Of a DNA stretch of 64,000 nucleotides, positions 42,232-50,665 are shown piece by piece. Position numbers and translations under genes: made by a program. The notes under the pieces were generated by a model. That model ran no database searches. It saw only the letters and a program-made list of their open reading frames with translations, and was not told where the DNA came from. How positions within the stretch are numbered: the stretch's first letter is position 1; every line of letters begins with the position of its first letter. Source of the stretch: Thalassotalea crassostreae (GTDB taxonomy: Bacteria; Pseudomonadota; Gammaproteobacteria; Enterobacterales; Alteromonadaceae). The stretch spans positions 3,782,001 to 3,846,000 of the forward strand of contig NZ_CP017689.1 in NCBI RefSeq assembly GCF_001831495.1, written 5' to 3'.

Positions 42232-43275
42232 ATGAAATTCTATACTAATTCTCACCCTTTTTATTGTGGGATCGATCTTCATTCACGTATTTTGTACGTG
42301 TGCATTATTGATAATGAAGGAAAAACTGTTTTACATCAACAGATTAAAGCAGATAAGCAACAACTATTAAATTTACTAAAACCTTACATTGGCCATGTCG
42401 TTGTTGGTGTTGAATGTATGCATTGCTGGTATTGGGTTAGTGATTGGTGTGAAGAATATAGTATTGATTTTATTCTAGGCCATGCACTTTATATGAAAGC
42501 TATTCATGGTGGGAAAGCCAAAAACGACAAAATAGATTCTTATAAAATTGCCTGTTTAATGCGTGGCGGTAACTTCCCTCTTGCTTACGTTTACCCTTCA
42601 AGAATGCGTGCAACTCGCGACTTACTCAGACGACGAACTCATGTTGTTAGGCACGGTGCTGATTTAAAAGCACATGTCGTTAATACCGACAGCCAATATA
42701 ATTTACCGTCTCAAGCACTCAATCTGAAAAATATATCAGCCAGAGAAGGCTTAAAACACCATTACGAGGACCCTGTTATTCAGCGAACCATCGAGCTGGA
42801 TATGGTGTTACTTGATTGCTATGCAAAAGAGTTAAAGAAAGTAGAATGGTTTATCGAAAAACAAGCGAAAGAGCACCACGGTTGTTATTTATCATTAATA
42901 CGCACCTTTCCTGGTATCGGACAAATTCTTGGGTTAACCATTCTTTATGAAATTGGTGAGATTTGCCGATTTGAATCCGTTCAAAACTTTGCCTCTTATA
43001 GTCGACTCGTAAAGTGTAAAGCCGAGTCAGCAGGTAAAATTTATGGTACTAGCGGCAATAAGATTGGAAATGGCTATCTAAAGTGGGCATTTAGCGAAGC
43101 CGCGGTTCTGTATCTGCGCGGTAACGATAGAGCGAAAAACCATCTAAGCAAACTGCAAAAACGCATGAGCAAAGGCAAAGCACTCTCTGCGTTAGCGCAT
43201 AAAATAGGTCGTTGTGTGTATTACATGCTGAAAAACAAAACGGTATTTGATGAAGATAAATTTTTAAAAGGTTAA
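42232..43275 (+). CDS. IS110/IS1111 family DEDD transposase, copy 3
   Basis: Identical in protein to the copies at 32542 and 39923; all DEDD residues are kept. It is intact. Confidence 0.95.
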   Translation: MKFYTNSHPFYCGIDLHSRILYVCIIDNEGKTVLHQQIKADKQQLLNLLKPYIGHVVVGVECMHCWYWVSDWCEEYSIDFILGHALYMKAIHGGKAKNDKIDSYKIACLMRGGNFPLAYVYPSRMRATRDLLRRRTHVVRHGADLKAHVVNTDSQYNLPSQALNLKNISAREGLKHHYEDPVIQRTIELDMVLLDCYAKELKKVEWFIEKQAKEHHGCYLSLIRTFPGIGQILGLTILYEIGEICRFESVQNFASYSRLVKCKAESAGKIYGTSGNKIGNGYLKWAFSEAAVLYLRGNDRAKNHLSKLQKRMSKGKALSALAHKIGRCVYYMLKNKTVFDEDKFLKG

Positions 43276-43329
43276 GTCGCACAATGGCGTGAGCCTAAAG
43301 CCTAACTCGCTGGTTAAGAGCATGAACTA

Positions 43330-43540
43330 TCATCGTCGTTTAATCACTATTTGATGATGATTATGCCAAGTTGTCCAAGCCCATATTGCTTGATTAGACA
43401 CGCCATTGGTGCGCATACAAACAATAAGCAAAATCGTTTACACCTTAGCTAAGCCTGAAACTAACTGAACGTTTGAATCACTTTGCTTGAATAGTGCTAG
43501 TCAAAGGTTAACCGAAGAATGTCTAGTGCCCCTATTTTCA
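43330..43540 (+). ncRNA. Candidate bridge/seekRNA region of IS copy 3
   Basis: Same sequence as 33640-33850; the same target-like segments are present. The transcript is inferred. Confidence 0.4.
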
Positions 43541-43554
43541 CCAAGGAGGATGGA

Positions 43555-43662
43555 ATGATAGGCAGTGATGAGATCACATTAAGAGAGCCTCAATATGTGT
43601 TTGCAGTAAACGATGATTTAATTGCAAAGCGACAGAACGAAGCAGACGTTTTTGCTAATTGA
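43555..43662 (+). CDS. 35-codon ORF in the IS 3' region, copy 3
   Basis: Same small frame and AAGGAGGA site as at 33865 and 41246. Confidence 0.45.
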   Translation: MIGSDEITLREPQYVFAVNDDLIAKRQNEADVFAN

Positions 43663-43738
43663 TATAAGAGGTGGCTGCTACGCAACCACAGAATTTCTAG
43701 TGCTTATTTGACAGGAAAAGGCTCATATGTGTTAGGTT

Positions 43739-44404
43739 TTATCGCATCCGGTGTTTTGTTAGTTCTTCTCCTGTGCAAATTTCATAAAATTTGCTCATAG
43801 TTGTATAAATTGGTGGTAATTCATCTAAAGCATAATCAGCAAACCCATCGGTATAATGATCACCTAACTGAGTTTCATGTATAAAGTCATATGCCCCATT
43901 TCTTAGGTGCTTTAGGTCCGCTATTGATTTACTATACGAAATGGCTTTCTCGTAAAAAACTTTATCTAGTTCGGCTATATCAATTATGAGCTTATTAAAT
44001 ATTTTTTCTGTCACCGGAGGGAGACTTCCACCACCGAAGCTGCCATCTATGTGAATAAATTCAAACCGTTCAACTCCAGAGGTAGATGTTGATATTTTGT
44101 AATCAGTCGTTCGAGGGAACTCTTTTACTTTATTTACAAGAGTCTCAATTTGTATCCATGCCCAATAATTAATCTCAATTTCTTCAGAAATAATTGCTTT
44201 TAGAGCTTTAACCTTTCTGCTTCTAGCTTTTGATTTTCTATAAGCCTCAAGAAATTCCTTAATTAGAAAAATACTGATTGCAACAGAAGCACCAATAGAT
44301 ACTGGGTTTATATCACCAGAAAGCATTTTATTTACTCCTTGAGTAAAAGCATGTGACTTTGATACTTCAAATACAAAAAATAATAATAAATAAGCTAAAG
44401 CCAA
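43739..44404 (-). CDS. Cassette-borne membrane-anchored protein, 221 aa
   Basis: Two hydrophobic segments at the N-terminus (ALAYLLLFFVFEV, INPVSIGASVAISIFLI) precede a soluble helical domain (SRKVKALKAIISEEIEINYW, FNKLIIDIAELDKVF). No family is recognised. The start is uncertain: TTG at 44404 lacks a ribosome-binding site, and the frame stays open back to the cassette boundary without an ATG or GTG. Confidence 0.6.
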   Translation of the reverse strand: MALAYLLLFFVFEVSKSHAFTQGVNKMLSGDINPVSIGASVAISIFLIKEFLEAYRKSKARSRKVKALKAIISEEIEINYWAWIQIETLVNKVKEFPRTTDYKISTSTSGVERFEFIHIDGSFGGGSLPPVTEKIFNKLIIDIAELDKVFYEKAISYSKSIADLKHLRNGAYDFIHETQLGDHYTDGFADYALDELPPIYTTMSKFYEICTGEELTKHRMR

Positions 44405-44487
44405 AATAAAAACAGAAAAAATAGTCCCTAAAATCTCAGGTAATAAACTTTTAATTAATTTGATGATGACAATGAACCTTTTGAAAA

Positions 44488-44588
44488 ACCTAACGCCCCA
44501 TTAAGGGGCTGATAAATGTTTGGCTAAACTGTGTAGCGAAGCGAAACCGAGCCAAACTTTAGCAGTCCCGCTTGAATGGCTTGTTAAG
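44488..44588 (-). repeat. attC 3
   Basis: From ACCTAACGCCCC to GGCTTGTTAAG with arms AATGTTTGGCTAAAC and GAGCCAAACTTTAG. It is identical over its inner part to attC 2, because the cassette was duplicated. Confidence 0.88.
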
Positions 44589-44860
44589 TTACTTTATTTT
44601 TTAGTGCTCTAATCTTCAATGCATTTTTAGTGCCGAACCATAGTTCAAGCACAATACCAATAATGCCTATTACAAATACATAGAGCGAGTTACTATCTAC
44701 CTCTAGAAATGGAAAAATAGCGTCCCCATTGAGAAACGACATACCACCAAAGATCAAAGCAAGTATAAAAGGAAAGCCTATAAAACCGATCAAGCTTTGC
44801 ATGCGCATATGTTTTTTGATTTCGTTATTGAGATCCATTCGTTGAACATTTCCTTAGTAA
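44489..44860 (-). repeat. Tandem cassette duplicate, left copy (372 bp)
   Basis: This 372-base cassette repeats the one at 44861-45232. By eye the only coding difference is A at 44654 against G at 45026. Each copy carries its own attC and gene. Confidence 0.85.
44584..44838 (-). CDS. Cassette-borne membrane protein, 84 aa (duplicate A)
   Basis: Two membrane helices (LIGFIGFPFILALIFGGM, SLYVFVIGIIGIVLELWFG) and a basic tail. No family is recognised. It differs from its neighbour copy by one residue (Ile here, Thr there) in the second helix. The ATG at 44838 lies 13 bases after an AAGGAA. Confidence 0.65.
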   Translation of the reverse strand: MDLNNEIKKHMRMQSLIGFIGFPFILALIFGGMSFLNGDAIFPFLEVDSNSLYVFVIGIIGIVLELWFGTKNALKIRALKNKVT

Positions 44861-44960
44861 TTTAACGCCCCATTAAGGGGCTGATAAATGTTTGGCTAAA
44901 CTGTGTAGCGAAGCGAAACCGAGCCAAACTTTAGCAGTCCCGCTTGAATGGCTTGTTAAG
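44860..44960 (-). repeat. attC 2
   Basis: From ATTTAACGCCCC to GGCTTGTTAAG, same inner arms as attC 3 and close to attC 17. GTTAAGTTAC here matches GTTAAATTAC at the cassette start at 9 of 10 bases. Confidence 0.88.
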
Positions 44961-45232
44961 TTACTTTATTTTTTAGTGCTCTAATCTTCAATGCATTTTT
45001 AGTGCCGAACCATAGTTCAAGCACAGTACCAATAATGCCTATTACAAATACATAGAGCGAGTTACTATCTACCTCTAGAAATGGAAAAATAGCGTCCCCA
45101 TTGAGAAACGACATACCACCAAAGATCAAAGCAAGTATAAAAGGAAAGCCTATAAAACCGATCAAGCTTTGCATGCGCATATGTTTTTTGATTTCGTTAT
45201 TGAGATCCATTCGTTGAACATTTCCTTAGTAA
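44861..45232 (-). repeat. Tandem cassette duplicate, right copy (372 bp)
   Basis: Partner of 44489-44860. The direct adjacency of two whole cassettes fits re-insertion of an excised circle or unequal exchange between attC sites. Confidence 0.85.
44956..45210 (-). CDS. Cassette-borne membrane protein, 84 aa (duplicate B)
   Basis: Same protein as at 44584 except Thr for Ile in the second helix (GIIGTVLELWFG). It is the first gene-bearing cassette after the integrase end of the array, so it should be the best expressed one. Confidence 0.65.
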   Translation of the reverse strand: MDLNNEIKKHMRMQSLIGFIGFPFILALIFGGMSFLNGDAIFPFLEVDSNSLYVFVIGIIGTVLELWFGTKNALKIRALKNKVT

Positions 45233-45333
45233 TTTAACGCCTAGCTAAGTAGGCTAATAATAATGGCGCGCGCATTTGCGCCTTTTGCAAAAGCCGTGAC
45301 AATGTTAGTTGTCCACTTAAGCGCCTTGTTAGT
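45232..45333 (-). repeat. attC 1 (site nearest the integrase)
   Basis: From AATTTAACGCCTAGC to GCCTTGTTAGTATG with centre GCGCGCATTTGCGCCTTTTGC. It closes a cassette without a gene: TGTTAGTATG here is complementary to CATACTAACA at 45537, which marks that cassette's start. Confidence 0.85.
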
Positions 45334-45545
45334 ATGAGTAACCACGCTTCCGCCAGTTTACTGGCCATAAACTACTGGTAAACATACACTTATTGTTAAT
45401 TTATTCACTCTACTGAAAAAGAAAACAAAAGGGAAATTATTGATAGGGTAAGCGCTGGATTGAAACAATCGATACTCGATAAAAAGCGCTTACTTTGAAT
45501 TGAAAACTTTCCCTGTTTTTTACTTTTAAAGAAGAAACATACTAA
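45334..45545 (-). other. First integron cassette, no protein gene
   Basis: The stretch between attC 1 and the inferred boundary at 45545 has no frame longer than about 7 codons at its start, and only a doubtful one running into attC 1. It is filled by a nested inverted repeat (45430-45514). It may encode an RNA, carry a promoter, or act as a terminator shielding the array. Confidence 0.6.
45430..45514. repeat. Nested inverted repeats in the gene-less cassette
   Basis: Three arms are nested: AGGGAAA (45430) with TTTCCCT (45508); GTAAGCGCT (45448) with AGCGCTTAC (45485); ATCGA (45468) with TCGAT (45476) around a TAC loop. All arms are perfect. A T-rich run follows the outer arm on each strand, so it could also end transcription. 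Confidence 0.75.
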
Positions 45546-45610
45546 CAGTTTATTAAAACGATTTAGTCATCATTTTTACGTGCCGCTAAATGTTTTGATT
45601 ATTAAATTTA
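45537..45610 (-). other. Inferred attI recombination site
   Basis: Read towards the array, the sequence is AATAAACTGTTAGTATG. It lacks the GCG of attC ends, has a GTTA core, and the bases after G match the R'' core of attC 1, as expected where the first cassette joins attI. The extent of the site towards the integrase is a guess. Confidence 0.5.
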
Positions 45611-45721
45611 TTTAGATAAGTTAACACTAATTCTTTTTAAAACAAACATCTAAAGTGTTTTGATGATTTGAGTTGGTTTGGTGTTGCTACATTTGGGTGT
45701 GCAAATGCAGGCTTGTTTTAA

Positions 45722-46282
45722 TTAGTGTTGTTTTTTTATTATTTTTGCTGGGCTACCTGCGACTGTTGTATTTTTTTCAACGTCTTTTGTTACAACGCTT
45801 CCTGCGCCTACGATGGCGTTTTCGCCAATGGTTACACCAGGTAAAATAATAGCGCCGCCGCCAATCCAAACGTCTTTTTCTATGGTTATTGGTTTGGCTG
45901 ATTCAAAAAACTTTCGTCTTGTTTCTGCATCTTGTGGGTGTATTGCGGTGTATATTTGTACCGCCGGCCCGATAAATACGTGGTCACCTATTGTTACTTT
46001 TGCGGCATCTAATACAACACAGTTGGTATTAAAGAACACTTGTTTACCAAGCGTAATGTTGGTTCCATAGTCACAATAAAATGGCGCTTCAATCCAAGTT
46101 TGGTAATTGGCGTTGAATAACTCTTTCAATAACTTTTTGTGCTGCTTATGGTCATTGGGTTGGCAGTCGTTAAATTGCTTAAGTATTAGCTTGCAGGCTT
46201 CTCTTTCTTGGAGCAGCTCCTTGTCTAACGGATTGTATTGTTGGCCGGCGAGCATTTTTTGTTTTTCAGTTAGGTCGGTCAT
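45722..46282 (-). CDS. maa: Maa-type maltose/galactoside O-acetyltransferase
   Basis: A 186-residue LbH acyltransferase: the Maa N-terminal domain (TEKQKMLAGQQYNPLDKELL) precedes a hexapeptide-repeat beta helix, with the catalytic His in YTAIHPQD and KDVWIGGGAIILPGVTIGEN. It acetylates sugars with acetyl-CoA. It lies between the integrase and the inferred attI, 55 bases from the integrase start and divergent from it. No convincing attC follows it, so I treat it as a resident gene rather than a cassette. Confidence 0.9.
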   Translation of the reverse strand: MTDLTEKQKMLAGQQYNPLDKELLQEREACKLILKQFNDCQPNDHKQHKKLLKELFNANYQTWIEAPFYCDYGTNITLGKQVFFNTNCVVLDAAKVTIGDHVFIGPAVQIYTAIHPQDAETRRKFFESAKPITIEKDVWIGGGAIILPGVTIGENAIVGAGSVVTKDVEKNTTVAGSPAKIIKKQH

Positions 46283-46337
46283 TTTTAATCTATACTTATT
46301 TTGATTAAGCGTTAACTATTGAAAAGGAATTCAATGT

Positions 46338-47303
46338 ATGAAATCAAGATTCTTATTAGAAGTAAAGCAATACATGTGGTCGCGTCGTTATGCAAAACGC
46401 ACAATTGAGGCATATCTGTATTGGATTAAAGCATTTATTAACTTTAACCATAAAACCCATCCAAAACATCTGCACGATAACGAAGTAGAACTATTTTTAA
46501 GTTACTTGGCCAATCAACGTCACGTTGCGCCGCGCACGCAAGCTTTGGCATTGAATGCGTTAGTGTTGTTGTATCGCGATATTCTGTTAAAGCCTTTAAG
46601 CTTGTCGTTAAACTTCAATAAAAGTAGTGCTCCAACAAAGCTGCCAGTGGTGTTAACTAAAGAGGAGATAAAGCTATTTTTCTCATTATTGCCGGTAAGG
46701 TGGGTACTGCCATGTCAGTTAATGTATGGCAGTGGCTTAAGGTTAATGGAAGTTATGCGACTGCGTATTCAAGATATAGATTTTGATTATATCAGCTTAC
46801 AGGTGTGGCAAGGCAAAGGCGGTAAAAATAGGCGTGTCACCTTAGCTAAAGAGTTATTGCAGCCACTTAAAACCCAAATTGGATACGCTACCGAGTTTGT
46901 TAAACAAGACCTTAAAAATTCTGAATATGCCGGCGTCTGGTTGCCTTATGCTTTAGCTAAGAAATATCCGAAAGCGCCAAAGCAAATTGGTTGGCATTAT
47001 TTATTCCCTTCCGGCCGGTTAAGCGCAGATCCAGATAACGATTTATTGAGGCGCCACCATATCGATCATACTGGATTGCAAAAAGCGGTGCGACATACTG
47101 CTCAAAAAGCAGGTATAAAAAAGCGTGTAACATGCCATACCTTACGGCACTCTTTTGCTACTCATCTATTGCAGCGTGGTGCAGATATACGAACGGTGCA
47201 AGAGCAGCTTGGTCATATTGATGTCCGTACCACTCAAATTTATACCCATGTGATTGAACGTGGAGCCAGTGGCGTACTTAGTCCATTATCTGATTTACTT
47301 TGA
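46338..47303 (+). CDS. intI: Integron integrase IntI
   Basis: A 321-residue tyrosine recombinase. The catalytic set is Arg in [15 protein letters not shown], His-x-x-Arg in [13 protein letters not shown], His in LGHIDV and Tyr in TTQIYTHV. The extra IntI-specific patch is present ([17 protein letters not shown]), which separates it from XerC/D. It recombines attC and attI sites and points away from the array as usual. AAAAGGAA precedes the ATG. No clear LexA box is seen upstream. Confidence 0.96.
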   Translation: MKSRFLLEVKQYMWSRRYAKRTIEAYLYWIKAFINFNHKTHPKHLHDNEVELFLSYLANQRHVAPRTQALALNALVLLYRDILLKPLSLSLNFNKSSAPTKLPVVLTKEEIKLFFSLLPVRWVLPCQLMYGSGLRLMEVMRLRIQDIDFDYISLQVWQGKGGKNRRVTLAKELLQPLKTQIGYATEFVKQDLKNSEYAGVWLPYALAKKYPKAPKQIGWHYLFPSGRLSADPDNDLLRRHHIDHTGLQKAVRHTAQKAGIKKRVTCHTLRHSFATHLLQRGADIRTVQEQLGHIDVRTTQIYTHVIERGASGVLSPLSDLL

Positions 47304-47313
47304 TATATCTTTA

Positions 47314-47351
47314 CTCCCCTTATTCATAAAGTGTATATAACAAGGGGATTT
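47314..47351 (+). terminator. Possible terminator after intI
   Basis: TCCCCTT and AAGGGGA form a 7-bp stem around a loop of about 20 bases, followed by TTTATTTT. It lies between the convergent integrase and FadL-like genes; the large loop makes it uncertain. Confidence 0.45.
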
Positions 47352-47354
47352 ATT

Positions 47355-48572
47355 TTACCAGTGATAGGCAACGTCAAACATTAGCGCATATGGGTTTTTA
47401 TTGTCACCGACTACTCGGCCACGAACCGGGTTGTTACCGGTATCAATCGGCGCACTGCCAATATCGTATAGATTAACGTTAAAATCCCAACCTTCATCTT
47501 CGCCTTTAACGCTCATTCCAGCACCTATACCCCAGATTCTATCAAGCGGTATTGAAAAGCTTCGCTTATCATCGTCCACTGCTGAGGTTACGTGCATTAA
47601 ACCGACTTTATAAGTTTTGTTGTTTTCAACAGGCCAACCATAACCAATACTGGCGACCCAAACATCGTTATAAATACCTTCGCTGTTTTGTGCGTCGTTG
47701 CCATTAAAGGTGACATCACCCGTACCAAATTCAGAGAAATCTGCCCAAACGGTATCAAAGGTCAGGTAATCGCCCTGTTCGAATTGATGATACACACCAA
47801 ATTGAACACGTTGTGGGATGATGTTTTCTACTGTAACTTCACTGTCTTTTGTGCCATTCTCGGTTAGTCGTTGATCAAGCGCAGGACTTAGACCAGAAAA
47901 CTCCAAATCACCTTCTAAATCAGCGCTGCCTTCGCTGCCATAGACTAAGCCAATTCGGGTATTGTCAGTAAATTCGTATAGCATAGATATTGATGAACTT
48001 ATCGCGAGAGCACCAGCTTCAAACGTCATTTCACCATCGTCATAACCTGCGCCATTGTTCACTGGCGTTGTTGTTTCAGAATAGTTGTAGGTAAATGAAA
48101 CCGCCGCGCCAATGGATAATTTGTCACTGACTTTATAGGCAACTGCTGGCGTTAATGCGACATAGATTAGTGAAAATTCATCACTGTAATAACGTCCTGC
48201 CCAATCATTACCGTTGGTTGCACCAAAGCCGCTAGGAATATTGGCACTAAAACCAAAACGCCAATCTTGATTTATCTCGTTAACATAATAAAAACCAGGA
48301 ACAACAATCGGTGTTAATTCATTATCTGGATCGCCGCCATCGGTGCTGCTTAACTCTTCATCGACTTCAAATTCACCAACACTAAGCACTAACATGCCTT
48401 GCAATTCTTTATGGGTACCTTTGAGTCTGGTCATGCCCGCTGGGTTTGTTGCCGACGTGCCGGCGCCATTGGCTTCGGCAAATAGGCCTGTTTGTGCAGG
48501 CGACGCTGCAAATACAGAAGTAGATAAGATAAAACTTGATGTGAGCGTTAAGGAGATTAAATTCCGTGTCAT
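47355..48572 (-). CDS. Outer membrane protein, OmpP1/FadL family
   Basis: A 405-residue outer-membrane beta barrel with a signal peptide (SLTLTSSFILSTSVFA). The N-terminal plug segment GLFAEANGAGTSATNPAGMT with NPAG is the FadL hallmark, and the protein ends in an aromatic residue (FDVAYHW) as outer-membrane barrels do. It takes up hydrophobic molecules such as fatty acids or aromatics. The 388-base divergent region (48573-48960) holds its promoter and that of the sulfatase; I could not assign them. Confidence 0.9.
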   Translation of the reverse strand: MTRNLISLTLTSSFILSTSVFAASPAQTGLFAEANGAGTSATNPAGMTRLKGTHKELQGMLVLSVGEFEVDEELSSTDGGDPDNELTPIVVPGFYYVNEINQDWRFGFSANIPSGFGATNGNDWAGRYYSDEFSLIYVALTPAVAYKVSDKLSIGAAVSFTYNYSETTTPVNNGAGYDDGEMTFEAGALAISSSISMLYEFTDNTRIGLVYGSEGSADLEGDLEFSGLSPALDQRLTENGTKDSEVTVENIIPQRVQFGVYHQFEQGDYLTFDTVWADFSEFGTGDVTFNGNDAQNSEGIYNDVWVASIGYGWPVENNKTYKVGLMHVTSAVDDDKRSFSIPLDRIWGIGAGMSVKGEDEGWDFNVNLYDIGSAPIDTGNNPVRGRVVGDNKNPYALMFDVAYHW

Positions 48573-48960
48573 TATTACTTCCTACGAATTTATAAAAGCT
48601 TACACTTTAGTGGTATTACCAGTTAATGTACAAATAAAAATAAGATTTAGCTATTAGTTTAGTTATTATTTTCTGTTTTTTTGATTTTTTGTTTAACTAA
48701 ATCAAAGTTAAATACATTTTAGTTGGTAACTAACATACATAAACCGAGTCCGATGACGTACTTTAAAATTTTAATTAATTTTTCTTCCTTCACTAGCGCA
48801 CTTCAATAGCAATTAACGTAATTAAGTGATCAAATTTTTTTATAAGCAAAAAGGAATTAATATAAGCTCAATTAAACGCCCTATGATGTGTAAATGTTAA
48901 GTAAATTACTCATAAAATTGTCTATTTATGATATTTTAAATTTCACCATACAATTTATAT
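48573..48960. other. Divergent intergenic region, FadL and sulfatase
   Basis: An AT-rich stretch without a coding frame. It should hold two divergent promoters and regulator sites; I see no clear operator, riboswitch or hairpin. Confidence 0.5.
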
Positions 48961-50556
48961 ATGAATCATAAAATTATGTTTAATTTAAAGAAACTCTTTA
49001 TCATTACGACGATGGCGGTAATTAGTTCAACTTCTTTTGCTGTAGAAAAACCAAACATTGTATACATTCTCGCGGATGATATGGGGGTAGGTGACGTATC
49101 GGCACTTAATCCTGAATCAAAAATTAGCACCAAATATTTAGATCAATTAGCAAGTGAAGGGGTTGCCTTTACTGATGCGCATTCAGGTGCATCTGTGTGT
49201 ACGCCTACTCGCTATTCTTTAATGACAGGGCGTTCAAGTTGGCGAACAGAGTTAAAAGGTCGAGTATTAGGTGGCTACTCTCCGTCGATGATTGCTAAAG
49301 ACAGAGATACAGTTGCATCGCTAGCAAAAAGACATGGCTACAAAACTGCAATGGTTGGCAAATGGCACTTAGGATTAGACTGGCAAGCTAAAGAGGGCAA
49401 AACAATTGAGCGTACCAATGGCGACACGACTGTCGATTTTACTAAGCCAATAACGCACGGTCCTTTAGATTTAGGTTTTGACTATTGGTTTGGACCTTCG
49501 GCTTCATGGAATATGGCACCGTATGGTTACATCGAAAACCGCCTGCTGACTGAAGTGCCAACAGTTACGGTAAAAGGCAGCAATTACGAATTTGAACCTA
49601 AAGAAGTCCAAGATGCTATAGCTGCAGGAGTAAAAGGCAAACACCTTAAACCAATAAAATCTAAGTACCCTTTAACAAAATGGGATGGAGGTGCAGGAGT
49701 AAAAGGTGTCACTGTAGTTGATGCTATGCCAAAACTAACCGAAAAAGCCGTTGAGTACATTAATCAGCAAAATAAAGATGAACCATTTTTTCTTTATATG
49801 CCACTTACGGCACCACATTCTCCAGTTACTCCAAATAAAGAATTCCTAGGTAAAAGTAAAGCCGGCCTTTATGGTGATTTCGTTATAGAAACAGATTGGG
49901 CTGTAGGGCAAGTGGTTAAAGCGCTTAAAGAAAAAGGCCTGTATGACAATACCCTAGTTGTGTTTACTGCAGATAACGGCACCTCCATAAAAGGATTTCC
50001 AATAAGTCTACAAGAAAAGTATCAACACAAAACAAGCTATATATACACCAGTTATAAAGGTCGAGTACAAGAAGGTGGTCACCGCGTACCATTTATCACT
50101 TCTTGGCCTAACGGTGGGGTAAAAGCTGGAACAACCTCTGATGCAGTAATATCTTTGGACGACCTTTATGCAACAATGGCTGATATGTTTGGCGAAAAAA
50201 TAGCTGATAATGCCGGCGAAGATAGTGTATCTATGTTGCCTTACTTAAAAGATAGCAGCAAAACAACGACTGATCGCATTCTAGTGCATCAATCATTTGC
50301 GGGAGATTTAGCCATTCGAATGGGTGACTGGAAACTCTCTTATCTGAATAAGAAAAACAAAACTCGCTTAGTTAACCTTAAAGACGATATTGGCGAACAG
50401 AATAACATCATCAAAGATCATCCAGAAAAAGCTGAAGCGCTTAGAAAAACTTTTGCTCAAGTTATCCGTAATGGCCGTTCTACGCCAGGGAAAAAACAAA
50501 GTAACGAAGGTCCAGAGGTATGGAAGCAAATAGAATGGATTAAAGCTGTGAAGTAA
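48961..50556 (+). CDS. Secreted sulfatase, Cys-type
   Basis: A 531-residue type I sulfatase with a signal peptide (FIITTMAVISSTSFA). ADDMGVGDVSALNPESKI gives metal ligands, and CTPTRYSLMTG is the formylglycine motif. GKWHLGLDWQ, PLTAPHSPVTPN and TADNGTS follow. It is clearly related to the sulfatase at 1748 (similar KEFLGKSKAG.YGDFV block), so both may attack related sulfated glycans. No ribosome-binding site is evident; ATG at 48976 is an alternative start. Confidence 0.93.
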   Translation: MNHKIMFNLKKLFIITTMAVISSTSFAVEKPNIVYILADDMGVGDVSALNPESKISTKYLDQLASEGVAFTDAHSGASVCTPTRYSLMTGRSSWRTELKGRVLGGYSPSMIAKDRDTVASLAKRHGYKTAMVGKWHLGLDWQAKEGKTIERTNGDTTVDFTKPITHGPLDLGFDYWFGPSASWNMAPYGYIENRLLTEVPTVTVKGSNYEFEPKEVQDAIAAGVKGKHLKPIKSKYPLTKWDGGAGVKGVTVVDAMPKLTEKAVEYINQQNKDEPFFLYMPLTAPHSPVTPNKEFLGKSKAGLYGDFVIETDWAVGQVVKALKEKGLYDNTLVVFTADNGTSIKGFPISLQEKYQHKTSYIYTSYKGRVQEGGHRVPFITSWPNGGVKAGTTSDAVISLDDLYATMADMFGEKIADNAGEDSVSMLPYLKDSSKTTTDRILVHQSFAGDLAIRMGDWKLSYLNKKNKTRLVNLKDDIGEQNNIIKDHPEKAEALRKTFAQVIRNGRSTPGKKQSNEGPEVWKQIEWIKAVK

Positions 50557-50574
50557 TCACAGAATTAGCGAGTA

Positions 50575-50598
50575 AAAAAGGAGCCTAAGCTCCTTTTT
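50575..50598. terminator. Bidirectional terminator between sulfatase and cytochrome b genes
   Basis: A 10-bp perfect stem AAAAAGGAGC/GCTCCTTTTT with a CTAA loop, with a T-run on either strand. It lies 19 bases after the sulfatase stop and also ends the minus-strand operon. Confidence 0.88.
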
Positions 50599-50665
50599 AT
50601 TTAACTGATAGTTAAGCTGTATGATGCAATCAATATTAACAACTCGCTAATGGCTTAGCCTTAAT

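Larger units (their letters stand above)
42155..43731 (+). mobile_element. IS1111-type element, copy 3
   Basis: The same 1577-base element in the same attC position and orientation, with sub-terminal repeats at 42164-42174 and 43714-43724. Its left flank differs in one base from the other two targets (CTTTAATGACTTG rather than CTTGAATGACTTG), showing tolerance in target choice. Confidence 0.92.

Noticed and set aside
45722..46282. maa gene as the first cassette of the array
   Set aside because: The sequence after its stop (GGCTTGTTTTAA) looks like an attC end, but no matching other half folds with it and its start does not match that core.
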